Below, piece by piece: positions 6,677 to 15,700 of a stretch of 32,636 nucleotides of DNA (positions are counted from its first letter, which is position 1; each line of letters begins with the position of its first letter). This DNA is from an uncultured bacterium (GTDB taxonomy: Bacteria; Patescibacteriota; Minisyncoccia; Phycocordibacterales; UBA9973), in NCBI GenBank assembly GCA_937895515.1, contig CALAYS010000207.1, forward strand, positions 1 to 32,636, given 5' to 3'. The notes under the pieces are model-generated. The model saw only the letters and a list, made by a program, of their open reading frames with translations. It was not told the origin of the DNA and ran no database searches. Made by a program: the position numbers and the translations under genes.

Positions 6677-8638
6677 TTAATTTTTAGTTTCCTTTTCTTG
6701 TGAGAAAATAAGTTCCCTGTAGTCAGTTATACTTTTCCAAAGAAGATTATTTGCCTTTTGGGTTTTTAATCCATCATTTTCAACCTGTTCGTTGATTGCA
6801 ACAGAACAAATTGCACTAATGATTTCCTTTGTCTCAGAAAACCAACTGGTGCCACGGATTAATGGGTGTAGTGGGTTAATGACCACTATTGGATAATCTT
6901 CGCCGTCATTTTCAACCTGCGCAAGGCAAGAGGGATAATGGGTTCCGAATTCCAATAAGTAATATTTGTTACCGATAGATACCATGGGAGATTCATTTTT
7001 CCGTTGATTTGAAATAATGATACGTCTAGATGCAATTATTTTGTTTTTCGAATCCATACATCGAAGCATGAAATCGGTTAACTCTGTATTTGCATTTACA
7101 ACTATATTTACACTTTTCCCAGTATTTTTGATTAATGTAATTTCATCAGATGAGTCAACATACCACTCAACATTATCTTGTACCTTACGAACTTCGTAAG
7201 TTATTGATGATCCAGGGTTGATATATTTAGGTCCCGCAATATAAGGAGTATTTGAAGGTTCCTCAACTTTCAATTTAATTGTATGTGAGAAATCCCCATT
7301 ACTGACTATAAGGTCACCTTTCCCAATTTCTTTTCCTTTAATTGTGACCATTTGACCTTCACCGGTAATATCCACTAATCTATTCGTTAGCCATTTAGCC
7401 CCTTTGAATCTAATAAGTTTAGTCCCTTTATTAACCAGGGTTATTTCTTTTTCTTCACCTTTTTCAAGAGTGATGTTTTTAGGAACTATATAAACCTCTT
7501 CTTCTTTTTGGGGTCCAGTTGCTTTTGTTCTACCTAACCCCGAATGGTGTGGCTGTACTGGATTAATTTTATGACTGGCTGCTACGATTCTTTTAAGGAA
7601 GTCTTTTTGCTTTTGAATATCTTTTTCATCGGCAATTTTTTTATCCATTTCTTTTAACTCTTCTCCAACTAAATTAAGAATCATAACAAGTTCATCGCAA
7701 GCTCCTGAACTATAAAATTCTTTGCTTAGTGACCCATCATGGATACGGTAGACATTGATGTTGTCAATGTAGATGTATCCACCTACTGATTGCCAAATTC
7801 TACCTACAGATTCCTTTTGTGATACAGATAAGGTCTTAAAAAATGAATTGAAGTCGAAGAGGTAATTTAGATTTCCACATATTTTAGGACCATCGTTACC
7901 TCCGCCACAATATAAATCTAGTGACACATTTCCTATTAATTTACCACTATCATCTTGAAATGAAAAATTACTACCCTCAATTTTATTCAACGTAATTGGG
8001 GTTAGTTTTTCATTGCTTAAAAACGAAACCATTTTACAGGTTCGTGGTGTTAAGCAGGAAGACAATGCTGACATTAGAGTTTTCGGATTAAGTTTTCTTC
8101 CGTCAAACCCTGTTAGGATAATAGTTGAACCAGTTTCTCTTTCCCATCCTTGAAAAAATTTTTTCCAACTAGACTTTTCTATCATATTTCCTTCTTTAAC
8201 CTTCTTTTCTGCCAAAGCAACAAGGTATTCGAAGTCAAATGAAAGCTCTAATCCATTTGTGAATTCATTTGAAAAAGAAAAAATAGTAACTTTTGTTTTT
8301 TCTAATTCTCCTAACCCCAGGATTGCTTTTGCTCCGGTTCCGTTTGCTCCAACTGTTTTGGTATCTTTTCTGTCTTGTGCTGAATAAGCATACGACAAAA
8401 TAGAATTTGCACCATTACGGTTGAAACCACTACCATTATCCATAATGATCAATGCTTGTTCTCCTTTATATGAACTAAACATAATTCGTACTTCAGATGC
8501 CCTTGCGTCGAAAGCATTATTGATCGTTTCGGTTAAGGCCGCTTCTACAGCCAGGCTACCTTTTAAAGGCAACTCGATTAATTGTTTTATGGCTGCGCGA
8601 AAATTCACGCTATGACCACTTACTCTTTGTCCGTTCAT
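6677..8638 (-). CDS. GHKL (Hsp90/MutL/MORC-like) ATPase with internal Ig-like domains
   Basis: A 653-aa protein of unknown function. The N-terminal 200 residues carry the GHKL nucleotide-binding motifs: N box ETINNAFDA (E37, N41), G1 box MDNGSGF (D67, G69, G71), G2 box GANGTGAK (97-104) and ETGSTIILTGF (168-178). A second region (about 210-330) containing YIYIDNINVYRI resembles the transducer domain of GHL ATPases. After a charged linker (330-380), residues 382-460 and 462-545 look like two beta-sandwich Ig-like domains. The C-terminal 100 residues contain NPLHPLIRG and two cysteines (C571, C611). There is no signal peptide or membrane helix, so the Ig-like domains are probably cytoplasmic, which is unusual. 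It is the second gene of a two-gene operon, 15 bases after an HTH-like protein gene. A defence or DNA-handling role is inference only. Confidence 0.85.
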   Translation of the reverse strand: MNGQRVSGHSVNFRAAIKQLIELPLKGSLAVEAALTETINNAFDARASEVRIMFSSYKGEQALIIMDNGSGFNRNGANSILSYAYSAQDRKDTKTVGANGTGAKAILGLGELEKTKVTIFSFSNEFTNGLELSFDFEYLVALAEKKVKEGNMIEKSSWKKFFQGWERETGSTIILTGFDGRKLNPKTLMSALSSCLTPRTCKMVSFLSNEKLTPITLNKIEGSNFSFQDDSGKLIGNVSLDLYCGGGNDGPKICGNLNYLFDFNSFFKTLSVSQKESVGRIWQSVGGYIYIDNINVYRIHDGSLSKEFYSSGACDELVMILNLVGEELKEMDKKIADEKDIQKQKDFLKRIVAASHKINPVQPHHSGLGRTKATGPQKEEEVYIVPKNITLEKGEEKEITLVNKGTKLIRFKGAKWLTNRLVDITGEGQMVTIKGKEIGKGDLIVSNGDFSHTIKLKVEEPSNTPYIAGPKYINPGSSITYEVRKVQDNVEWYVDSSDEITLIKNTGKSVNIVVNANTELTDFMLRCMDSKNKIIASRRIIISNQRKNESPMVSIGNKYYLLEFGTHYPSCLAQVENDGEDYPIVVINPLHPLIRGTSWFSETKEIISAICSVAINEQVENDGLKTQKANNLLWKSITDYRELIFSQEKETKN

Positions 8639-8653
8639 TATTTTTTTTGTTGT

Positions 8654-9283
8654 TTAAAATAGGTTGTTTTTAATTTGTTTAATTTGTTTAATTGCGCTAA
8701 TTGGGTCGTCATCCAGGATAATGTTTAGTAGTCCAAATACTTTTTGAAGATCTTTTTTATTCTGTTCAATAAATTTTAGAAACCTATCTTCGTCAGAGTT
8801 GATCTTATCCTCAAGAAAATTTGTAAAGCTTTTAAAATCAAAGATTTCATTACTTGTAGATGATTTCTGTAAAGGTTCTGTGTTTTTAAGGCCCAATACT
8901 TTTTCTTTTAGAATTGGGTATAAAAGATTCCTATCCTTTAAATTGTCATTTTCCATAAGTCGTAATTCTGGCTTTGGCAACATTTTGTCTGTAAGCCAGT
9001 CATTAATGAATTTTTCTGAAACCAAATGCTCTAATTGTTTTATTGAGCCTTTGATTGAGTGAGTCTTCTTGTAAAGATTAACATCTGTTTCGCTCATTTT
9101 AAAAGCGGGTAGATTTGTTAACTTAAAGAGTCTGTAGTTTATTTCAGGGTTTCCTCCGAAATCTTTCCTAATGTGCTTTCTTATTGCGTCATAAGAAATT
9201 AAAATCAAACTGGAAATCTCAAAGTAGTTTAAACTTTGGTTTTTCCGCCATTCTTCCAGTTGTTCTTTCTGTTTCTGTACCAT
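8654..9283 (-). CDS. Unknown protein with an HTH-like N-terminus, partner of the GHKL ATPase
   Basis: The 209-aa protein matches no family I recognise. Residues about 15-45 (ISSLILISYDAIRKHI, then DFGGN) have the look of a helix-turn-helix with a recognition helix, so DNA binding is possible. Residues 60-130 are helical and basic. The C-terminal 70 residues are predicted helical with many charged residues, a likely oligomerisation or partner-binding segment. It is the first gene of the operon and has the only near-consensus promoter with a real leader among the minus-strand genes. Its ATG follows AACAACAAAAAAATT, nearly the same sequence that precedes the ATPase start, with no Shine-Dalgarno. 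Confidence 0.8.
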   Translation of the reverse strand: MVQKQKEQLEEWRKNQSLNYFEISSLILISYDAIRKHIRKDFGGNPEINYRLFKLTNLPAFKMSETDVNLYKKTHSIKGSIKQLEHLVSEKFINDWLTDKMLPKPELRLMENDNLKDRNLLYPILKEKVLGLKNTEPLQKSSTSNEIFDFKSFTNFLEDKINSDEDRFLKFIEQNKKDLQKVFGLLNIILDDDPISAIKQIKQIKNNLF

Positions 9284-9319
9284 AATTTTTTTGTTGTTAA
9301 TTTACTTTAATTTATCTCT

Positions 9320-9348
9320 ATTTTAACTATAAATATACTATTTGTCAA
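9320..9348 (-). promoter_or_regulatory. Sigma70-type promoter of the GHKL two-gene unit
   Basis: On the minus strand TTGACA (9343-9348), exactly 17 bases, then TAAAAT (9320-9325). A start near 9313 leaves a leader of about 30 A-rich bases, unlike the leaderless neighbours. Confidence 0.75.
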
Positions 9349-9367
9349 TAGTAAAATATATGAATGG

Positions 9368-9414
9368 TTACTATATAATAAGCCCCGCTGTAGGCGGGGC
9401 TTATTATATAGTAA
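9368..9414. terminator. Perfect 21-bp hairpin, terminator of the M23 gene
   Basis: Positions 9368-9388 and 9394-9414 are perfectly complementary around the loop TGTAG, with a GCCCCGC/GCGGGGC top and an AT-rich base. It lies after the M23 gene on the minus strand and insulates it from the GHKL operon. Confidence 0.8.
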
Positions 9415-9439
9415 TTGTGTTTGAGTGATTTAATTATAT

Positions 9440-10585
9440 CTATCTACAACTATTATCTACGAAACAGTTTCGAGCTCCGCGGATTTCAAAGTGAAGGTGT
9501 GGGCCAGTTGATTTGCCAGAATTACCACTCAATCCAATGATGTCTCCATCATTAACATTTTGACCAGTACTAACATTTAGTTTTGAAAGGTGACCATAAA
9601 CAGTCTGGGTTCCATTAGGGTGAGAAAGAATTATCATGTTACCATAGCCTCCGTTGTAACCCATTTTAGCGGCAATTACTGTACCATCAGCAGCAGCTGC
9701 AACTGGTGTTCCAATAGGACAACCTTTATCCCAACCATTTTTACCATGTAAAGCTTGAGTAGTAACACAATGAACAGGAGCACGGTAGTATGATCCAGCA
9801 GATGATCCACCGTATCCAGATAGTAATGGTGATGTTCCTTTACCGTTACCAGTAACAATTTTTAATCCATTCTTAATAGTACTTGTTACTTTACTTGGTG
9901 TTTTCTTTGTAACTGTAGCTATTTCACCATTTGGTACTATTATAGTGTCTCCAACTATCAAAGTTTCGTCAGTTACACCATTAAACCGTGCTATTTCATT
10001 AGCATCAGCTCCGTATTTTTTAGCGATTTTAGCCAAAGTATCACCTTTTTTAATAGTATGGCTAACTCCACTAATAGGCATAATTAGGAGAGATGTTCCT
10101 TCTTTTAAGGCTTTTTTGGGATCTAGTCCATCATTTGCCCATACAATAGTGTTTACAGAAACATTGTACATTTTAGCGATTTTAGCTAAAGTATCGTCTT
10201 TTTTGGTTATATATACATCAATTTCATCTTCTGCTGGATAGTCTTCCACATCAAGAGCTGTTCCTAGTGATCCAACTTCACCAATTAAAACATTGTCTTC
10301 ACCCATTGGGATTTGTTCCTGAGTCTTGTCATTTATACCATTTGGGTTTATTTGAGCTTCCAGTACTGGAGCTGTTTGGCTATTACTGTCGCTAGTTATA
10401 GTGTCGGCTTTGGCATCATTACTAAAAATCTTTGAAAAAATACCCGCATTTGTGGTTTGCGGGATAGAAAAAGATAGCAACAAAACTGCTACAAATGACA
10501 TTGTAGAAATAGTGTAAAAGCCTTTATTTAGAGATCTTTGTAGCCAAACTACCAAAGCATCTCGTTGTTTTTGTTTTAATTCCAT
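9440..10585 (-). CDS. Secreted LysM-M23 peptidoglycan endopeptidase
   Basis: A 381-aa exported cell-wall hydrolase. A hydrophobic signal or anchor segment (about 28-45) follows a basic start. Two LysM domains (about 125-170 and 176-218) should hold peptidoglycan. The C-terminal M23 (LytM-like) domain spans about 245-375. Visible catalytic residues are H280 and D286 (HGKNGWD), H332 (YGHLS) and the HLH pair H363/H365 (GPHLHFE). The first pair is H-x5-D rather than H-x3-D as in LytM. Four cysteines (C273, C289, C374, C380) could form disulfides. Such enzymes cut peptide cross-links during growth or division. It is transcribed alone and ends in a strong hairpin. Confidence 0.93.
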   Translation of the reverse strand: MELKQKQRDALVVWLQRSLNKGFYTISTMSFVAVLLLSFSIPQTTNAGIFSKIFSNDAKADTITSDSNSQTAPVLEAQINPNGINDKTQEQIPMGEDNVLIGEVGSLGTALDVEDYPAEDEIDVYITKKDDTLAKIAKMYNVSVNTIVWANDGLDPKKALKEGTSLLIMPISGVSHTIKKGDTLAKIAKKYGADANEIARFNGVTDETLIVGDTIIVPNGEIATVTKKTPSKVTSTIKNGLKIVTGNGKGTSPLLSGYGGSSAGSYYRAPVHCVTTQALHGKNGWDKGCPIGTPVAAAADGTVIAAKMGYNGGYGNMIILSHPNGTQTVYGHLSKLNVSTGQNVNDGDIIGLSGNSGKSTGPHLHFEIRGARNCFVDNSCR

Positions 10586-10588
10586 AGT

Positions 10589-10658
10589 TATAAGGGAACG
10601 GAATATCGGTCAATTTTGGGGACGGTTACCCTTATATATATAATGGTGCCCTTTTCAA
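10589..10658 (-). promoter_or_regulatory. Promoter and inverted repeat upstream of the M23 gene
   Basis: On the minus strand TTGAAA (10653-10658), a 16-base spacer and TATAAG (10631-10636) form a possible promoter. TATAAGGG (10589-10596) and CCCTTATA (10629-10636) form an 8-bp inverted repeat, extended by 3 bp past a bulge. It links the -10 box to the sequence just before the ATG, so it may be an operator. Confidence 0.4.
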
Positions 10659-10739
10659 ACGTCTTCGTCAAGCGTATACTATATGTGTATGTGGATTACA
10701 AGTTTTGGCTCGAATAATAGCCTTATTAGGTAATACTTT

Positions 10740-10768
10740 TTGACAGAAGTATAATAAATTAGTATAAT
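10740..10768 (+). promoter_or_regulatory. Perfect consensus sigma70 promoter
   Basis: TTGACA (10740-10745), exactly 17 bases, TATAAT (10763-10768): both hexamers match consensus. The ATG at 10778 is 9 bases further, so the leader is only about 2-3 bases. It drives the 660-aa and 1339-aa gene pair. Confidence 0.85.
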
Positions 10769-10777
10769 AAGCAGACT

Positions 10778-12760
10778 ATGAATATAGATGGTAAAGGCGA
10801 CCCAAGACCTAAAAAATTAGCTCCTCCTATTTTTTCGACTGATCTTGAAAAGGGTTCATCTGAAGGTTCTTTGAATGAGAGCCTGCCTATAAACGAGGAT
10901 CTAGAAATAGAATATCTCAACAAAACTTTTGAAATGAAGGACTTTTTGATTTATTTAAAAGACCAAATAGTCACTGATCCGAAAGACCGAGAGCTTTCAA
11001 TGAAAGATATCGGCGCCCAAGGTTTAGAGGTTATTGATTCTTTACTAAAATACTATGAACAAGGAAAGGTTATTCTTTTAACAAAAAAAATCGAAAATGA
11101 TTCCAAAATATTACCCAGAAAAGAGAAAGAAACACTTGCTGAATATAATCAAAGAGTTAAAGATCAAAAAAATTTAAACAAAGATGCATATCAAAAAGAT
11201 ATTGATGATTTACAGATTAAAATCGATCAGGTAGAGAAAGATTTTAATATTTTTAATGAAATTTTAAAAAAAGAACTAATTAATGAATATTTTTTTGAAA
11301 AAGGTATAAAGCAGGTTGTCATTCACGGAGATCGAAATGATTATATAAATCAAGATAATAAAAAAGAAGATTCATTAGACTCTCAAATTGATTTAGATGT
11401 TTGGTCTGCAATGCAAATCATAGAAATGGGCGGGGTAAAACTTGCTGAAGGTTTTAATGTTACTTGGGTTGATCCTAAAGAAAAAATTCAATATGATGAA
11501 GATGGTAAACCATACTATAATAGTGTTGAATCCGTAGCTATAATTGATAAAAATGGAAAGTTTGAAAAAGACTCCAAGGATAATATCAAACATGAAAGAA
11601 AGATAAGTAGATTATATTTGGAACCAGGAACGGTTATACTAGATGTTGGGAATAGTTTTGGTGTTGATATAATTGCTAAAGACGTTATTCGAATTAATCA
11701 TCATGGTGAAAAAAATAAAAAAATAACATCTACTACTAACGAACTTTTTAATGTTGTAAAAGAAAACCCTAAATTTATAGAAAATTTTAAAGAAAACACT
11801 GGTACTTCAGATTTTGTTTGGTTTGAAAATTATATTAACTTTGTCACCAAGGTTGATAATTTAGATTACGAAGTCAATCCAGAAAATTGGGATAACTATA
11901 ACAATACTTTGTACGCTGGTCAGAAGTATTTTAATTCTAGTAATAGAGAAATAATATTAGATATCTTTAAAAATTATCCTGATATTCATTTTGAAAATTT
12001 TACACAAGAAGAACAAGATTACATAATTGCAATTGGAAATAAAGGTCAGGAGAATAATAAAAAAACTGGTATAAAAAAAATATCCTTAAAAGATCTTAGA
12101 CCATTACGCGTGGATGGTAAACCTTTCCCACCTGAATTTTTCGAGGATCATCCTTTGGCGCTTTACGATAGTAATATAATTAAATTACGGGATCTTGTTG
12201 AACTCCAAAAGAATGCTATTAGGATTGCTAATAAAGTCATCAAAGATAATGAGACAGTAATGTATTCAAATGGTTTAAAAACAGATTCGTCCGTTCTCGG
12301 TAAAGTGATTATTGATGAGAAAGATATTCAAAATAAATATAATAATCCATTAGGCGCAGTTGCTGCATACGGTAATGGGTATGATACCTACATAATATTA
12401 AATCTAAGTGGTAAACGAAAAAATGAAGTATTCGTTTCTACAAAAAAAGATGCAACCGAATTTGTTGATAATTTAAGAACCTTATTTAAAGAAACATTAG
12501 GTGATGCTTATACTGAAGAGACAATTATTCCTGTTAGAGATTCAATGGTTGTAATTCGAGATCCAGCAGTAAAATCTTTGGATACCGATGTTATCCGCGC
12601 TATAATAGCTAAAGCATTGAGAATTGATGGTCATAGTAAAGAAAAAGTAATGGAAGACCTAAAGAAAAAAATTGAAACTTTAATAAATACTGACAAAAGG
12701 AAAGACCACATAGATAAAATTGAGACAATGCTTAATCGTTATAATTTAAATCTAAAATAA
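10778..12760 (+). CDS. Divergent DHH-phosphoesterase-like protein, 660 aa
   Basis: No family is certain. The central part carries, in the expected order, motifs like those of the DHH phosphoesterase superfamily: DLDVWSA (D205, D207), ILDVGN (D289) and NHHG (H308, H309), the last followed by TSTTNELF. The C-terminal part (about 515-600), with GAVAAYGNGYDTYIILNLSG, could be the substrate-binding half. DHH enzymes hydrolyse phosphodiesters or polyphosphate with manganese. The first DHH Asp is Asn here (NHH), so activity is uncertain. The N-terminal 180 residues are charged and partly coiled coil. It lacks a signal peptide. It is followed after 2 bases by the giant coiled-coil gene, so the pair is cotranscribed. 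Confidence 0.7.
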   Translation: MNIDGKGDPRPKKLAPPIFSTDLEKGSSEGSLNESLPINEDLEIEYLNKTFEMKDFLIYLKDQIVTDPKDRELSMKDIGAQGLEVIDSLLKYYEQGKVILLTKKIENDSKILPRKEKETLAEYNQRVKDQKNLNKDAYQKDIDDLQIKIDQVEKDFNIFNEILKKELINEYFFEKGIKQVVIHGDRNDYINQDNKKEDSLDSQIDLDVWSAMQIIEMGGVKLAEGFNVTWVDPKEKIQYDEDGKPYYNSVESVAIIDKNGKFEKDSKDNIKHERKISRLYLEPGTVILDVGNSFGVDIIAKDVIRINHHGEKNKKITSTTNELFNVVKENPKFIENFKENTGTSDFVWFENYINFVTKVDNLDYEVNPENWDNYNNTLYAGQKYFNSSNREIILDIFKNYPDIHFENFTQEEQDYIIAIGNKGQENNKKTGIKKISLKDLRPLRVDGKPFPPEFFEDHPLALYDSNIIKLRDLVELQKNAIRIANKVIKDNETVMYSNGLKTDSSVLGKVIIDEKDIQNKYNNPLGAVAAYGNGYDTYIILNLSGKRKNEVFVSTKKDATEFVDNLRTLFKETLGDAYTEETIIPVRDSMVVIRDPAVKSLDTDVIRAIIAKALRIDGHSKEKVMEDLKKKIETLINTDKRKDHIDKIETMLNRYNLNLK

Positions 12761-12762
12761 TT

Positions 12763-15700
12763 ATGAAACCAGAAAAAACTCCAACAGCACTACTACAACC
12801 TCTTATTAAAGAAATGGAGCGTCTTATTAAAATGCAAAATGATTTGTTTGATTTAAAACGAAAGCTACCAGATGTGAGACTAAAGAAAACATTGGAGCGA
12901 AATAAAATTAAAGATAAGGATAGTGATAAAGCAGTAAATCTTAAAGCTGAGATAGATCAAATGTCTTTGGATATAAAACAAATACCAAAAGACATAAAGA
13001 TTTTAGATAATCAAATTTTAGCTATTAAGAAAGATATTAAAGACATTGGTGGAACAGTTGAGGCTGTAGAAGAACTAGATGTTAAAGCAAAAGAAAGAGA
13101 GGATTCTAAAAAAATAGAGAATATAGAAAAAAAGAAAGAAGAAATAATCAAAGAAAAAGTTAAAGATAAAGATTCTAAACTTGATGGAATTGAAGATGGT
13201 CCAGATTTTTATTCAAAACATCAGGCAGAAATTGATACAAAAGTAAAAGAAGAACTTGATAGACTTTGGGGTGTTAAAAAAGGTAGAAATACTGATTTAA
13301 CTAATGAAATGGTTAAGGATTTTGTTTTGTCTAATGTAGAAAACGCAACAATGATCGAACTTAAAAAAATCTTTGGCAAACGCTACACTGATAAGCTTAA
13401 TGAAAAGATTGGAGAATATAATGAAAGTTTGATTAATAAAGCAGCTAAACCTGATGAAAGATTAACCGCTGAAGAAAAAACATATGTAAATAATAATACT
13501 TCTTTGCGTAAAAAATACGAAGAAGCTCTTGAAGTTAGAAAGTCTGGTAAAATTGAAAAACTAAAAGAAATCTTAGATAGAGAAAACGCTGGATTATCTT
13601 TAAACCCAGAAGAAAAAAAATTAAAGGCAAAATATATAAATATTTACACTTCTCAATTAAATTCAAATGTTGCAGAGAAAAAAGCCAAAGAACTTGAGCT
13701 AATTGAAGAGGAAAAAGCCAAAGCTCTTGAGCTAACACGTAATATGCTTGTTTCTTTGAAAAAACCAACAGATAAAGCAGAAATAGAGTTAGAGGAAAAA
13801 TATCACGACGAATCAATGGCAATAATTGTTAAAGAAAAGCGTGATAAAAAAACTAATGACGCTACTCGTAAAACAATTGCCGAAGTCTTGTTAACAAAAA
13901 AAGTTGCTGATTTGGATGATGATCAAAAATTATTTATTGCTGGGGATGCAAAATCTCAAGAATTTTTTGATGATGCAACTGGGGATTCAAATATTGATAA
14001 AATTAATGAGTATCTTGGGATTGAGCCAGCACCAGCGGTAGTTGATGAAGACGCTGAAAAAGCTGCTGCAGTTTTGCTAACTCGTAGATTGCTTGCGTAT
14101 GATACAACTTTGACTCCAGCTGAATTAGCTATAGAGAAAAAACATCGTACAGAATCCCGTGCAACTATAGCAAAAGAAAAACAAGAGGAAGATGAGCTTG
14201 ATAGAAAAAGAGAAGAAATTGCTAAAATTTTAAATGAAAGTGGAGAAGAAGGTGGTAGTTTTACAGATGACCAAAAACTATTTTTAGCCGAACCAGGGGA
14301 AGTTGAAAAGATTAATTTAAAATTAAAAGAAATAGGAGAAAAAGAGCAGAAAAAAATTCAAGCTAAAAATGAAGCAGACGCCAAAGCTAAAAAAGAAGCT
14401 GATGAATTAGAAGCCAAGAAAAAGCGTGATGCATTTGGGGCAATGAATCCCGAGCAAAAGCGCGCTGCAGCAATGGAGCGTTATCAAAAAATCATTGATG
14501 CAAAGATAAAAGAAATCAAGGACAGATACGGCGCTGATACTGCCGGTGCTGAAGCCGAAATCCAAGCATTGCGTAACGCTAGTTCTGCTAAAAGAGAAGG
14601 CGTTAATGGTTCCCATGAGCGTAAAATGAATTCTTATCGGAAAAATTCTGAAGGTTTAAGAGAAATTTTTGCAAACAAAGAATATCAAAAGCTTTCTAAA
14701 ATGAGTCCTGATAAAATGAATTATGACCAAATAAAAGCTCTTGAAGCTTTTAAGGGGAATATTGCTAAATTCCATGAAAACTTAGAAAAAGCAGGTCCAA
14801 GTGGTAAAGACTTTTCAAATCTTGAAGTAGCTCGAGCAGAATTAGCTAAAAGTTCTCAAGACTATCAACGCAGCTTTCAATCAAAATTCTTTGGTTCAAA
14901 AGTTTTGGCAGGAATTGGAAACATGTTTGGTTTTAAATGGAGTGGTATAAAAGAAGGTAAAGATACTAAAGCCTTTAAAGCCGCAATGTATAAAGCCCAA
15001 GGTGGTTATGATGCTATTCGTCAAAGATTAATGCAAAATGTTGTTAGTGAAGAGCATGCAGTAAGAAAAGCTTGGAAAGAAAATCCTGACCAAATGGCAC
15101 GCGGTATGGAAAATCTATTTCGCAGTGTTAAACGTGAATTTATAAATCGTGAATATGAAAAATTAGATGATTTAAAACATATTTTAGAAGGTAGTGTTAA
15201 AAAACCTGCATTTGAAAGATTTTCTGTTTGGTATAAAAATAAATATTGGAATTCAATTAAAAATGAGCGTGTTCGAAATGTAGTAAAGCGTTTAACTAAT
15301 GCATTAGTTTTAGGAGGAGCGTTACTGCCATTTAGTGCAGTTGCTGGCGGCGCATTGATAGGTAGTAGAATGCTAAGAGCCGGTATTGGTGGAACATTAG
15401 GTGAGAGCGCTGCAGCCGGTGTTGCCGCTGGTTTTGGTGGTGAAAAAAATGCCAAAGGAGAATTTGTTAAATTTGCAAAAATGCGTGATGCAGAATTTGA
15501 AAAAAATACTGATCAAGAATGGGCAATGTTTAGAGAGCAAATTTTAGCTGGGCAATCTCCTAAAATGAATCAAGATATAATGAACAAATTTAAAACTAAC
15601 CACGAAGGCTCAATTCATAAAATGCAACAAAGAGAAGCAAGGGTAAGAAAAGGTGAAATGTGGGCACGGGCAATAGTTGGCGGATTTTCAGTTTATGAAT

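Noticed and set aside
10778..12760. Active RecJ or GdpP-type enzyme
   Set aside because: Only motif order and a few residues agree, and the DHH motif is NHH; a specific enzyme name would overstate the evidence.
15021..15455. 144-codon minus-strand frame within the giant coiled-coil gene
   Set aside because: A shadow of the 1339-aa gene with no promoter and no recognisable domain.
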